Of a DNA stretch of 64,000 nucleotides, positions 31,741 to 42,143 are shown piece after piece. How positions within the stretch are numbered: the first letter of the stretch is position 1; the number at the start of each line of letters is the position of its first letter. The DNA is from Amycolatopsis jiangsuensis (GTDB lineage: Bacteria > Actinomycetota > Actinomycetes > Mycobacteriales > Pseudonocardiaceae). Where the stretch lies: positions 5,854,501 to 5,918,500 of the forward strand of contig NZ_JACHMG010000001.1 of the NCBI RefSeq assembly GCF_014204865.1. Direction: 5' to 3'. The notes under the pieces are model-generated. The model saw nothing but the letters and a program-made list of their open reading frames with translations. It did no database searches and was not told the DNA's origin. The translations under genes were made by a program, and so were the position numbers.

Positions 31741-32601
31741 GTGACGGACGAAACCGGCGCCACCCCCGCGGACACCGAGCAGACCGGCGCGGTGAACCAA
31801 GCCAGTGCGGCCGGGCAGGCCGGCACCGGAAGGCAGGCGGACGCCGAGCCGGCCGACACGGACGCCGGCATCGACCGGACCGCTGCCGCGTCCGGCAGTA
31901 CCGACCCGACCGACTCGACCGACTCGACGTCCGACGGTGTCGACCGAATCACCACCGCCAAGCCCGAACGTGAGTCGCTCACCCAGATCCTCGGTGGGCG
32001 GCGCGGGGCGATCGACGCCAGTATTCCGCCGTTCGCGTTCGTCGTCGGGTGGCTGGCCACCGGGCGGTCGATCTCGTGGGGGGCGATCGTCGCGATCGGG
32101 GTCGCGGTGGTGCTCGGCGGCTACCGGCTGCTGCGCGGGGACAAGGCGCGCGCGGTGGTGGTGAGCCTCGCCGCGGTGGTGATCGCCGCGTTGATCGCCT
32201 TGCACACCGGGCGTGCGGAGGACTTCTTCCTGCTGCAGCTGCTGTCGAACGCGGCGAGTGCGCTGCTGTTCGCGGCGAGCGTGGTGGTGCGCTGGCCGTT
32301 GCTCGGCGTGATCGTGGGATTGCTGCTGGGGCAGAAAACCCGTTGGCGGCGCGATCCCGCGCTGCTGCGCGCCTATTCGTGGGCGAGCTGGGTGTGGGTG
32401 CTGCAGTACCTGCTGCGCGTGGTGGTCTACGGGCTGCTGTGGTGGGCCGGACAGGTGGTGGCTCTCGGGGTGGCGCGCACCGTGCTCTCCTGGCCGCTGG
32501 TCGCCGCGACCGTGGCGGTGAGCGGCTGGGTGCTGTACAAGGCCCTGCCCGACGACCACCCCGGTCTGCGGCCGGCCCGCGCCGAACCACCGGGCACATG
32601 A
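31741..32601 (+). CDS. DUF3159 family membrane protein
   Basis: A 286-residue protein with a disordered Thr/Asp/Gly-rich N-terminus (about 75 residues), then the DUF3159 core starting TQILGGRRGAIDASIPPFAF, with about five or six membrane segments and the LLGQKTRWRRDP loop typical of the family. Function unknown; actinobacterial members are often near genes of DNA or envelope maintenance. The start is taken as the GTG at 31741. The frame is open far upstream, but that part overlaps other genes and has no family similarity. Confidence 0.82.
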   Translation: MTDETGATPADTEQTGAVNQASAAGQAGTGRQADAEPADTDAGIDRTAAASGSTDPTDSTDSTSDGVDRITTAKPERESLTQILGGRRGAIDASIPPFAFVVGWLATGRSISWGAIVAIGVAVVLGGYRLLRGDKARAVVVSLAAVVIAALIALHTGRAEDFFLLQLLSNAASALLFAASVVVRWPLLGVIVGLLLGQKTRWRRDPALLRAYSWASWVWVLQYLLRVVVYGLLWWAGQVVALGVARTVLSWPLVAATVAVSGWVLYKALPDDHPGLRPARAEPPGT

Positions 32602-32620
32602 GGACACCCAGGACATGAGG

Positions 32621-32654
32621 CGGCCCCCGGCGAGGGGGGAGGGTCCGGGGGCCG
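32621..32654. terminator. bidirectional terminator hairpin
   Basis: Perfect 10-bp arms cggcccccgg (32621-32630) and ccgggggccg (32645-32654) enclose a 14-nt loop in the gap between the DUF3159 gene and the convergent GlcNAc kinase gene. Very high stability and location suggest a shared terminator. No T-tract is present. Confidence 0.7.
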
Positions 32655-32725
32655 GTTCCTACGGTACCTGGCCCCGAGGGGTTGAGTCGACGTTTTCGCC
32701 CCAACCGGTCGGCTTTTGGTGGAAG

Positions 32726-33685
32726 TCAGTCCCGGCGGGGCCGGGGTACGCCCTCGCCCCAGGCGTCCACAGCGGCCAGCCATGCCGCGCCGAGAACACC
32801 ATCGGAGCTGGTCAGGACGTCGAATCCGGCGAGCTGGGCACGCACCTGCGTGCCGACCGGGCTGTCCCCGGCGAGCACGCTGCCGACGAGCACGATCGGG
32901 GTTTTTTCTTCCGGCTCGCGCGTGGCGCGCGCCGTTTTCACCAACTGTGCAGCGGCCTGGGTCACGATTTCCGTAGCCACCGGGTCTCCGGCGTGCGCCG
33001 CGGCACTCACCAGCGGGGCGAACCGGGCCAGCCGCACCGGGGGTTCGGCGTTGGCCCGGGTGATCAGCGCCCGCGCGAGGGCGAGCCGGGCCGGACCGTC
33101 CGAAGTGGTGCCGTCCACTGCGGACGGTCCGAACGCCTCGGCCAGCACCGCGGCGGGGAGCCCGGCGAGGTCGAAGCCGCGTTCCAGCGCGGTCAGCGTG
33201 GCCCGTACCGCCTCGCGGCCGAGCCAGAACGCCGAACCCTCGTCCCCGAGCAGCCATCCGTGCCCGCCGGCGGTCGCGGTCATCCGGCGACCGCGGATGC
33301 GGCCGGCGATGGAACCGGTCCCGGCGACGAGCACGGTGCCGTCCGGCGCGGACGTCGCCGAGGCGTAGGCGACCTCGGCGTCGGCGATCGTGCGGACGAC
33401 GTCGCCGAGCCCGATCCTTTTCCATGCCGCGATGAAATCCGCGGCGACCGCCGGATCGCCCAGTTTGCTCACCCCGGCCATCCCGATCACGGCGGCGGCC
33501 ACGTCGTGGCGGCCCGCCAGCGCCGAGGAGATCGCGCCGGCGATCCGCGCGGCGGCCGCGGCCGGCGCGTGCGCGTTGGGGTTCGCACCGCCGTCCGAGG
33601 CCGAGCCGAGTACGGCGCCGGTGGCGTCGACCACGATCGCGCGGGTCGACGTACCACCGGCGTCCACGCCGACGACCACACTCAC
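32726..33685 (-). CDS. N-acetylglucosamine kinase (BadF/BadG/BcrA/BcrD ATPase fold)
   Basis: A 319-residue ASKHA-fold sugar kinase. Phosphate-1 motif VGVDAGGTSTRAIV (residues 4-17), phosphate-2 motif VLVAGTGSIAGR (near residue 118), and GWLLGDEGSAFWLG (near residue 143) are characteristic of GlcNAc kinases. It would make GlcNAc-6-phosphate or a related aminosugar phosphate from chitin or wall breakdown. Its start overlaps the SIS gene stop by ATGA, so they are coupled. The DasR-like regulator and a dre-like site are upstream of the pair. Confidence 0.85.
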   Translation of the reverse strand: MSVVVGVDAGGTSTRAIVVDATGAVLGSASDGGANPNAHAPAAAAARIAGAISSALAGRHDVAAAVIGMAGVSKLGDPAVAADFIAAWKRIGLGDVVRTIADAEVAYASATSAPDGTVLVAGTGSIAGRIRGRRMTATAGGHGWLLGDEGSAFWLGREAVRATLTALERGFDLAGLPAAVLAEAFGPSAVDGTTSDGPARLALARALITRANAEPPVRLARFAPLVSAAAHAGDPVATEIVTQAAAQLVKTARATREPEEKTPIVLVGSVLAGDSPVGTQVRAQLAGFDVLTSSDGVLGAAWLAAVDAWGEGVPRPRRD

Positions 33686-34725
33686 CGGGTTTTCGTCACT
33701 TTCAGCAGTCCGCGCGGGCTGTCCGGGTCACCGCCGCGGGCGAGGGAGAGCCCGAGCGCGATCCGCTGGATCGGCAGCACCTCCAGTACCGGCGCCAGCT
33801 CCTCGGCACTCGGCGCGACCGGGATACCCAGTGCTGCGGGCATGTCCGCAGCCGCGGAACCGACCGCGAGCACGTCCGCACCGCGTTCGCCGACGGCTTC
33901 CAGCACCTCGCGCATCGCCTCGCCGCCGCGACCAGCGCTGGTGGCGGCGAGTACCGCGGTTTCCCCGTCGACGGCCGCCACCGGACCGTGCAACAGGTCC
34001 GCACCGCTGTACGCGCGGGCCGCCAGGTAACTCGTCTCGGCCAGCTTGAGCGAGCCTTCGAGCGCGGTCGCGTAGGAGTAGCCGCGGCCGGTGGTGAGCA
34101 CCCGGTCCACGAAGCGGTACCGGTCCACCGCCCGCTGCACCCCTTCGGCCGAACCGTCGAGCGTCCGCTGGGCCAGCTCGCCGATCCGCTCGGCGTCCTC
34201 GCCCTTGCCGCCGCGGACCGCGTCGATGAAGAGATACAGCGCGAGCAGCGTCGCCGAGTACGTCTTGGTCGCGGCCACCGCCTTCTCCACCCCGGCGCCG
34301 ATGTCCACGCCCAGCTCGGCCGCCGCGCGCAGCGGTGAATCCGGGGTGTTCGTGACCGATACCGTCAGTGCGCCCTGACGCCGGGCAGCCTCGGTGACCT
34401 CGATCAGGTCTGGGGAACCGCCGCTCTGGCTGACGGTGACGAACAGCACGTCGCGCAGGTCCGGACGGGCGCCGTACAGGGTCGCGGTGGACGGGGAGAC
34501 CAATCCGGCGGGAAGGCCGAGAAGTACCTCGATCAGGTATTTCGCGTACAACGCCGCGTGGTCGCTGGAACCGCGGGCGGCGAGCAGTGCGAAACGCGGC
34601 GGCTTTTGTGAAATCTTTTCAGCTACATCCGCGATTCCGGCCCGCCGCTCGACGAGCCCGGCCAGTACGGCAGGCTGCTCGGAGATTTCCGCGGCCATGT
34701 GCTCGCCGGGATGTTGTCGGGTCAT
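33682..34725 (-). CDS. SIS-domain protein, glucosamine-6-phosphate deaminase/isomerase type
   Basis: A 347-residue protein with two SIS domains (LLAARGSSDHAALYAKYL near residue 52; VTVSQSGGSPDLIEV near residue 100; GRGYSYATALEGSLKLAET near residue 212). This is the isomerase half of GlmS-like proteins without the glutaminase domain, as in NagB-II deaminases. It would convert glucosamine-6-phosphate to fructose-6-phosphate and ammonia. ATG 34725 follows AGAGGAAAG. It is transcribed away from the DasR-like gene and coupled to the kinase downstream. Confidence 0.85.
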   Translation of the reverse strand: MTRQHPGEHMAAEISEQPAVLAGLVERRAGIADVAEKISQKPPRFALLAARGSSDHAALYAKYLIEVLLGLPAGLVSPSTATLYGARPDLRDVLFVTVSQSGGSPDLIEVTEAARRQGALTVSVTNTPDSPLRAAAELGVDIGAGVEKAVAATKTYSATLLALYLFIDAVRGGKGEDAERIGELAQRTLDGSAEGVQRAVDRYRFVDRVLTTGRGYSYATALEGSLKLAETSYLAARAYSGADLLHGPVAAVDGETAVLAATSAGRGGEAMREVLEAVGERGADVLAVGSAAADMPAALGIPVAPSAEELAPVLEVLPIQRIALGLSLARGGDPDSPRGLLKVTKTR

Positions 34726-34779
34726 CACTTTCCTCTCCGCCGGGACGGGGATGCCCCGGATGGTCTGCGCGGCGTGCAA

Positions 34780-34795
34780 TCAGGTCTAGACCAAT
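34780..34795. promoter_or_regulatory. dre-like DasR operator
   Basis: The 16-bp site tcaGGTCTAGACCaat has the perfect 10-bp palindromic core of the known DasR-responsive element (consensus ACTGGTCTAGACCACT); by my alignment 13 of 16 positions agree. It sits 54 bp upstream of the SIS-kinase unit and 87 bp upstream of the dasR-like start, so it could control both. Glucosamine-6-phosphate is the known effector of DasR. Confidence 0.85.
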
Positions 34796-34882
34796 GTTAG
34801 CCGGGCGCGGCACACCGGGAGAAGAGTACGTTTCTTGACGGGGACGTGGCGCGTTGGTGAGGCGAGACTGAGGGAGTGGGTC

Positions 34883-35638
34883 ATGCTGGAGACATCCCCC
34901 GCGGGCGAGGCGGGGACCACGGCGGGTGTGCGCGGACAGCGCGAACCCAAGTACTGGGCGTTGAAGCAGCATCTGCTGGACCTGCTGGACGCGCTGCCAC
35001 CGGGCTCTCCGATCCCGACGGAACGGGCGCTGGCCGGTGAGTTCACCGTGTCGCGCACCACCGTGCGCCAGGCGCTGGCGGACCTGACCGCCGAAGGCAG
35101 GCTGCACCGGGTGCAGGGCAAGGGCACGTTCGCCGCCGAGCCGAAACTCGCGCAGCGGCTGCAGCTGTCCTCCTACACCGAGGACATGCGCAAGCAGGGC
35201 CTGAAACCGTCGTCGAAACTGCTCGAGCTCGAAGAGCTGCCGGTCGAGGGCGAACTCGCGAAACTGCTCGGGATCCGCAACGGGGCGAAGATCCTGCGCC
35301 TGCGCCGACTGCGGCTGGCCGATTCCCAGCCGATGGCGCTGGAGACCACGCATCTGCCGCTGGGCCGTTTCCGCGGGCTGCGCAAGCACATCACCGCGGG
35401 CGGTTCGCTGTACGCGGTGCTGCGGGAGCACTACGGAGTGGAGCTGGAACGTGCCGAGGAGACCATCGAAACCTCGCTCGCCGGTCCGCAGGAAGCGGAG
35501 ATGCTCGGCTCGGACGTCGGCATGCCGGTCATGATGCTCACCCGGCATTCCTTCGCCACGGACGGAAAACCGGTCGAGTTCGCGCGCGCGGTCTATCGAG
35601 GGGACCGCTACAAGTTCGTCACGACGCTCCAGCCGTGA
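34883..35638 (+). CDS. dasR: GntR/HutC family regulator, DasR-like
   Basis: A 251-residue HutC-type GntR protein closely resembling Streptomyces DasR: winged helix PIPTERALAGEFTVSRTTVR (residues about 48-67), VQGKGTFAAEPKLAQRLQLSSYTEDM linker shared with DasR, and a UTRA effector domain (ALETTHLPLGRF, AEETIETSLAGPQEAEMLG, VYRGDRYKF). DasR represses chitin/GlcNAc genes and releases DNA on glucosamine-6-phosphate. ATG 34883 follows AGGGAG by six bases; a GTG at 34835 is less likely. The dre-like site, the kinase and the SIS gene next to it support the assignment. Confidence 0.9.
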   Translation: MLETSPAGEAGTTAGVRGQREPKYWALKQHLLDLLDALPPGSPIPTERALAGEFTVSRTTVRQALADLTAEGRLHRVQGKGTFAAEPKLAQRLQLSSYTEDMRKQGLKPSSKLLELEELPVEGELAKLLGIRNGAKILRLRRLRLADSQPMALETTHLPLGRFRGLRKHITAGGSLYAVLREHYGVELERAEETIETSLAGPQEAEMLGSDVGMPVMMLTRHSFATDGKPVEFARAVYRGDRYKFVTTLQP

Positions 35639-35648
35639 CGACCTGCCG

Positions 35649-37331
35649 GTGACCTGGCCCGGGCACCCCGGCATCCGCTGGGGCACAGGGGCCGCGCGCG
35701 GGGTGCTGTGGACGACCATCCTCGGTTCCGGGATGGCCATGCTCGACGGCACGATCGTGAACGTCGCGCTCCCGCGGATCGGCGAGGAGCTGCAGGCCTC
35801 GGTGGCCGGGCTGCAGTGGATCCTGGACGGCTACCTGCTCGCGCTCGCCGCGCTGATCCTGGTCGCCGGCACGCTCGGTGATCGTTACGGTCGCCGGCGC
35901 GTGTACCTGGCCGGCGTGGTGTGGTTCGGGCTCGCCTCCGGTCTGTGCGCGGCCGCCCCGTCCACCGAACTGCTGGTGGTCTTCCGGATTCTGCAGGGCA
36001 TCGGCGGGGCACTGCTCACGCCCGGGTCGCTGGCCATCCTGCAGGCGTCGTTCTCCCGTGCGGACCGGGCCAGGGCGATCGGGGCGTGGTCCGGGCTGGG
36101 CGGGATCGCCTCCGCGGCCGGCCCGCTGCTGGGCGGGCTGCTCGTACAGGCGTGGTCGTGGCGGCTGGCGTTCCTGATCAACCTGCCGCTGGCCGTCGTG
36201 GTGGTGCTGATGGCGCGCCGGTTCGTGCCCGAGTCCCGCGATCCCTCGGCCACCGGGCATCCGGACTACCGGGCCGCCGCGATCGGCGCTCTCGGCCTCG
36301 CCGGGGTGACCGGCGCGCTGGTCGAGGCGCCGGTACGCGGAATCGGCGACCCGGTCGTGCTGGTCGCGCTCGTGGCCGGGGTGCTCGGCCTCGGGTTGTT
36401 CGTCCGGCTCCAGCGCCGCGCGGCCGAGCCGCTGGTACCGCCCGCGCTGTTCCGCGACCGCACGTTCACGCTGTCCAACGCGCTGACCTTCGTGGTCTAC
36501 GCGGCGCTCGGCGGCGTGATGATGCTGCTGGTGCTCCAGTTGCAGGTGTCGCTCGGTTATCCGCCGACCCTGGCCGGGCTCGCCGGGCTGCCGATCACGA
36601 TCATCATGCTCCTGCTGTCCGGTCGTTCCGGCGCGCTGGCGCAGCGGATCGGCCCGCGGACCCAGCTCGTGCTCGGGCCGATCGTGGTCGGTGCCGGGAT
36701 GCTGCTGCTGACCCGCGTCGGGCCCGGTTCGTCCTACCTCGGTTCGGTGCTGCCCGCGGTGGTGGTCTTCGGACTGGGGCTGGCCACCGTGGTGGCCCCG
36801 GTGACGGCGACGGTGCTCGCCGCGGCCCCGGACCGCTACGCCGGCGCCGCCTCCGGAGTCAACAACGCGATCGCCCGATCGGGTGGACTTCTGGCCGTGG
36901 CGGTGCTGCCCGCGGCGGCCGGACTGACCGGAGCCGCCTACCGCGATCCAGTGGCGCTGACCGCGGGCTGGCGGACGGCGCTGATGATCTGCGCGGTACT
37001 GGCGGTCGCCGGCGGCCTGATCGCACTGGGCATCCACAACGGCGTGCTCGGCGGTGCGGGGCCGGATGACTCGTCGCGGCAAGGAGACGCCCCGCGGCGG
37101 GAGGATTCCGCGCGGCCGGACGATGGCCAGCGACCACGCGACGATGCGCGACGGGACGGTCAGGGGCCACACGACGACTCGCGACGCCGCGATGGTGCGC
37201 GACGCGGCGGTGGCGTGCATTCGGGTGAGTTCTCGCGGCGGGACGAGTCGCCGCATCCGGGTGAGTGCTTGCACTGCGGGGTGGAAGGGCCGCCGACGCA
37301 CGTCCATCCGGGCGGTCACGGGCCGTCCTGA
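35649..37331 (+). CDS. MFS transporter, DHA2 (EmrB/QacA) type
   Basis: A 560-residue major facilitator drug:proton antiporter with about 14 membrane segments over residues 15-465. Motif A GTLGDRYGRRRVY (near residue 76) and motif C-like GGIASAAGPLLGGLL (near residue 155) are present. The last 95 residues form a charged Asp/Arg-rich tail ending in CLHC and HVHPGGHG, potential metal ligands; similar Cys- or Pro-rich ends occur in actinobacterial DHA2 exporters. It starts 10 bp after the dasR-like gene, so it may be cotranscribed with it, though an aminosugar role is not implied. The substrate is unknown. Confidence 0.88.
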   Translation: MTWPGHPGIRWGTGAARGVLWTTILGSGMAMLDGTIVNVALPRIGEELQASVAGLQWILDGYLLALAALILVAGTLGDRYGRRRVYLAGVVWFGLASGLCAAAPSTELLVVFRILQGIGGALLTPGSLAILQASFSRADRARAIGAWSGLGGIASAAGPLLGGLLVQAWSWRLAFLINLPLAVVVVLMARRFVPESRDPSATGHPDYRAAAIGALGLAGVTGALVEAPVRGIGDPVVLVALVAGVLGLGLFVRLQRRAAEPLVPPALFRDRTFTLSNALTFVVYAALGGVMMLLVLQLQVSLGYPPTLAGLAGLPITIIMLLLSGRSGALAQRIGPRTQLVLGPIVVGAGMLLLTRVGPGSSYLGSVLPAVVVFGLGLATVVAPVTATVLAAAPDRYAGAASGVNNAIARSGGLLAVAVLPAAAGLTGAAYRDPVALTAGWRTALMICAVLAVAGGLIALGIHNGVLGGAGPDDSSRQGDAPRREDSARPDDGQRPRDDARRDGQGPHDDSRRRDGARRGGGVHSGEFSRRDESPHPGECLHCGVEGPPTHVHPGGHGPS

Positions 37332-37342
37332 GCCGTCTGGTG

Positions 37343-37386
37343 CGGGCAGCACACCCCGGCTTCGCGGAGCTGGGGTGTGCTGCCCG
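37343..37386. terminator. strong hairpin between convergent genes
   Basis: Perfect 15-bp arms, cgggcagcacacccc (37343-37357) and its complement (37372-37386), extended inward by a G-T pair and three more pairs. It lies between the MFS gene and the convergent dehydratase gene and ends 21 bases from the dehydratase stop. A bidirectional terminator is the likely role. Confidence 0.8.
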
Positions 37387-37407
37387 GATCCGTGGGTAGC
37401 CGGGGCG

Positions 37408-38352
37408 TTATGCGAGCAGTTCGGTCAGCAGTGCCGGGTCCAGGTTGCCGCCCGAGACGATGGCGACGGTGCGGCCGCCGGGCAGTTCGGAGGTGTGGTG
37501 CAGGTACGCCGCCGGTGCGGTGGCGCCGCTCGGTTCCACGACCAGCCGGGAGCGCAGGGCCAGCGTCCGCACGGTCCGGCGAATCTCGTCCTCGCTCACC
37601 GTGATGATGCCGTCGAGCACCTTCTGCAGGTGGGCGAACGTGAGGTCGGACGGCTGGGCGCGCTGGCCGTCCGCGATGGTGCGGGCCCGGTCAGCCATCG
37701 GCCATTCGACCCGGCGCCCCTCGCGGAGGCTCTCCTCGGCGTCGGCGGCCAGCTCCGGTTCCACGCCGTAGACCTTCGCCGCCGGGCACCGCTGCTTGAC
37801 CGCGATGCCGACGCCGGAGGCGAACCCACCGCCGCTGACCGGAACCAGCACGGTGTCCACTTCCGGCAGGTCAGCGGCGATTTCCAGGCCCGCGGTGCCC
37901 TGTCCGGCGATCACGTCCGGATGGTCGAACGGCGGGACCAGGGTCAGGCCGCGCTCGCGGGCGAGCTGGGCGGCGACCGGCGCCTGGTCGGCGAAGGGCA
38001 CCTCGACCACCTCGGCGCCCCATTCGCGGGTCGCGTTCACCTTGAGGCGAGGCGCCGAATCCGGCACCACGATCACCGCCGGCACGCCGAACGCCTTGGC
38101 GGAGTAGGCGACTGCCTGTGCGTGGTTGCCGCTGGAGTACGCGACGACGCCGCGCGTCCGCTCGTTCTCGCCCAGCGCCGCGATCGCGTTGTAGGCGCCG
38201 CGGATCTTGAACGCCCCGATCGGCTGCAGGCTCTCGGGCTTCAGCCACAGCTGCCCCGGTGCCCAGTGCTGGCGCAGCAGAGGCGTGTGCACCGCGGTTC
38301 CCCGCACGCGCTCGGCCGCGGCCTCGATGTCGGAGATCGTCACGAATCGCAT
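37408..38352 (-). CDS. PLP-dependent threonine/serine dehydratase-type enzyme
   Basis: A 314-residue fold-type II PLP enzyme. The PLP lysine is Lys49 in IGAFKIRGA, the substrate-binding SSGNHAQAVA is near residue 73, the glycine-rich phosphate loop VSGGGFASG near residue 170 and VSGGNLD near the C-terminus. It lacks a C-terminal ACT domain, so it is the short, catabolic-type form, which deaminates threonine or serine; serine racemase and threo-3-hydroxyaspartate dehydratase belong to the same group. A dyad-symmetric site lies 33 bp upstream. Confidence 0.88.
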   Translation of the reverse strand: MRFVTISDIEAAAERVRGTAVHTPLLRQHWAPGQLWLKPESLQPIGAFKIRGAYNAIAALGENERTRGVVAYSSGNHAQAVAYSAKAFGVPAVIVVPDSAPRLKVNATREWGAEVVEVPFADQAPVAAQLARERGLTLVPPFDHPDVIAGQGTAGLEIAADLPEVDTVLVPVSGGGFASGVGIAVKQRCPAAKVYGVEPELAADAEESLREGRRVEWPMADRARTIADGQRAQPSDLTFAHLQKVLDGIITVSEDEIRRTVRTLALRSRLVVEPSGATAPAAYLHHTSELPGGRTVAIVSGGNLDPALLTELLA

Positions 38353-38384
38353 GTGGCGAGTATGTCAGGAAACGGTGAGCCATA

Positions 38385-38405
38385 GACCATCCATTGTGGA
38401 CGGTC
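38385..38405. promoter_or_regulatory. dyad symmetric site upstream of dehydratase gene
   Basis: gaccatcca (38385-38393) and tggacggtc (38397-38405) pair at 8 of 9 positions around a 3-bp centre. It lies between the dehydratase gene (minus) and the hypothetical membrane protein gene (plus). An Lrp/AsnC or GntR operator is possible; no such regulator gene is adjacent. Confidence 0.45.
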
Positions 38406-38509
38406 AACGTGGGCTCGCTCACGCCCACGCAACGCGGGGAGTTCCTCGCGCGACTTATTCGTTGGAACACGCGAGGGACAACGGGCGGGAATCGAAGCAG
38501 ATCGGAATC

Positions 38510-39286
38510 ATGAGCGAGGAGCAGAAGAACACTTCCGCGCAAGCGGAGAAGAAGGGCTTGCGGCCGGCCTCGGTGGCCGCCGCGGCGCTCGCCGCGGTCA
38601 CCGCGGCCTTGCTGGGGTCGACGCTGGGGGTGGCGGGCACGGTCCTGGGCGCCGGGCTCGCGAGCGTCATCACCACCGTCGGCGGTGAGATGTACCTGCG
38701 TTCGCTGCACCGCACCCGCGACGCGGCGAAGAAGGCGCGCGACAAGCTCGCCACGGCCAGCCGTACGCGGGTCGGCCTCCATCCGGTCAGCGACCCGGGG
38801 GACGCGCCGACCATGCACCTGTCCACCGACCCGTCGGAAATGCCGACGGTGCGGATTTCGAAACTCGAGCCGACCGAACCGGAAGCCGACGAGAGCTTCG
38901 GCGACAAGCTCCGCAGGCTGCGTTGGCCATTGATCATCGTGACCAGCCTGGTGGCGTTCGTCGTGGCGCTGGGTATCGCAATCGGTGTCGACTTGGGCAC
39001 CCAGGGCGGCGTGCCAAGTGGGTTGATCCCGCGGCATGACACCAGTCAGCAGGACACGCCGAAGGAAAGCACGCCGACCGAGTCGCAGGACGCGCCCGCG
39101 CCCTCGGACACCCCGACGGACACGCCGACCACGGCACCGTCCACGTCCACGTCCACGACCTCGCCGACCACCGAGACGTCGCCGACCTCGGACAGCGAGG
39201 CGCCGACGTCGACGACCGGTTCGTCCGCCCCGGAGAACACGCAGACGCAGACCGAGGAGGCACCGCCGTCGAACGCGACGCCGTGA
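38510..39286 (+). CDS. two-pass membrane protein with Thr/Ser/Pro-rich extracellular tail
   Basis: A 258-residue protein I do not recognise. It has an N-terminal hydrophobic region (residues about 18-60, with many Ala/Gly, followed by SLHRTRDAAKKARDKL), a charged cytoplasmic loop, a membrane helix (residues about 142-165, LIIVTSLVAFVVALGIAIGV) and a low-complexity tail of about 85 residues of Thr, Ser, Pro, Asp and Glu. Such tails often span the actinobacterial wall and may be glycosylated. ATG 38510 gives the natural N-terminus MSEEQKN. It is convergent with thiE, only three bases away. Confidence 0.7.
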   Translation: MSEEQKNTSAQAEKKGLRPASVAAAALAAVTAALLGSTLGVAGTVLGAGLASVITTVGGEMYLRSLHRTRDAAKKARDKLATASRTRVGLHPVSDPGDAPTMHLSTDPSEMPTVRISKLEPTEPEADESFGDKLRRLRWPLIIVTSLVAFVVALGIAIGVDLGTQGGVPSGLIPRHDTSQQDTPKESTPTESQDAPAPSDTPTDTPTTAPSTSTSTTSPTTETSPTSDSEAPTSTTGSSAPENTQTQTEEAPPSNATP

Positions 39287-39289
39287 GGC

Positions 39290-39955
39290 TCAGCCGAGCC
39301 GGGCGCGCAGGGACTCGGCGGCGGCCTTCGGGTCGTCGGCCTCGGTGAGCGCGCGGACCACGACGATCCGGGACGCCCCGGCGTCGAGCACGTCGGGCAG
39401 CCGCTGTCCGTCGATGCCGCCGATCGCGAACCACGGCCGGGTGGTGCCGCTCGTCGCGGTCGTGCGCACCAGGTCCAGGCCGGGTGCCGCGCGGCCCGGT
39501 TTGGTCGGTGTCGGCCAGCAGGGGCCGGTGCAGAAGTAGTCCACGCCGTCCTCGGCGGCGGCCGCGGCAGCCTGTTCGGCCGAATGGGTGGACCGGCCGA
39601 TCACCACGTCGTCGCCGAGCACGCGGCGCGCCAGCGGCACCGGGATGTCGTCCTGGCCGAGGTGCAGTACGTCGGCGCCGACCGCGAGCGCCACGTCCGC
39701 GCGGTCGTTCACCGACAGCAGCGCCCCGTGCCGCGCGCACGCCTCGGCCAGCACCTCCAGCGCGGCGATCTCCTGCTTCGCCTCCAGCGGGGAGCCGCCT
39801 GTCTTGTCCCGCAGCTGCACGATGTCGACGCCGCCGGCGAGTACCGCGTCGGCGAATTCGGCGAGGTCACCACGGGTGGCGCGGGCATCGGTGCACAGGT
39901 ACAGCCGGGCTTCGGCGAGCCGGGCGCGGATCTGGTCTCCGGTCAGGGCGGGCAT
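39290..39955 (-). CDS. thiE: thiamine phosphate synthase
   Basis: A 221-residue TIM-barrel enzyme joining HMP-diphosphate and thiazole phosphate carboxylate to thiamine phosphate. Motifs seen: VQLRDKTGG (diphosphate, near residue 46), [24 protein letters not shown] (near residue 80), IGRSTHS (near residue 118), and [11 protein letters not shown] (near residue 178). A -10-like TACCGT reads on the minus strand at 39963-39968, seven bases from the ATG, so a leaderless mRNA is possible. It is divergent from thiO-S-G and, unlike that unit, has no riboswitch of its own. Confidence 0.93.
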   Translation of the reverse strand: MPALTGDQIRARLAEARLYLCTDARATRGDLAEFADAVLAGGVDIVQLRDKTGGSPLEAKQEIAALEVLAEACARHGALLSVNDRADVALAVGADVLHLGQDDIPVPLARRVLGDDVVIGRSTHSAEQAAAAAAEDGVDYFCTGPCWPTPTKPGRAAPGLDLVRTTATSGTTRPWFAIGGIDGQRLPDVLDAGASRIVVVRALTEADDPKAAAESLRARLG

Positions 39956-39993
39956 GGCGGTGACGGTACCCGCGCGCTACGGTGGAGTGGTCC

Positions 39994-40076
39994 GCACGGG
40001 AGCCCGAGGCACGGGCTGAGAGGGAGCTGCCGCTCCGACCGTGGAACCTGATCCGGGTCATGCCGGCGCAGGGAGC

Positions 40077-40080
<4 letters not shown>
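39994..40080 (+). promoter_or_regulatory. TPP riboswitch (THI element) for thiO-thiS-thiG
   Basis: The conserved THI-box parts are present: CTGAGA (40016-40021) and ACCTGATCCGG (40046-40056) with the downstream GCCGGCGCAGGGAG. The closing helix P1 pairs CACG (39995-39998) with CGTG (40076-40079). The GGGAG and the probable thiO GTG start are therefore inside the aptamer's 3' end, so TPP binding should block translation directly, without a separate expression platform. Confidence 0.95.
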
Positions 40081-42132
<2,052 letters not shown>

Positions 42133-42143
42133 AGCTCCCGCGG

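Noticed and set aside
29326..32601. 1091-codon open frame on the plus strand
   Set aside because: Only the last 286 codons (from 31741) have a protein-family match (DUF3159); the rest is antisense to the ArfA-like, accessory and SGNH genes and is low-complexity Arg/Gly-rich, as expected in very GC-rich DNA.
39050..39240. Repeated gtccac/ccgacc triplet-like tract resembling a repeat array
   Set aside because: It encodes the Thr/Ser/Pro/Asp-rich tail of a membrane protein in frame; there is no spacer-repeat pattern of a CRISPR array.
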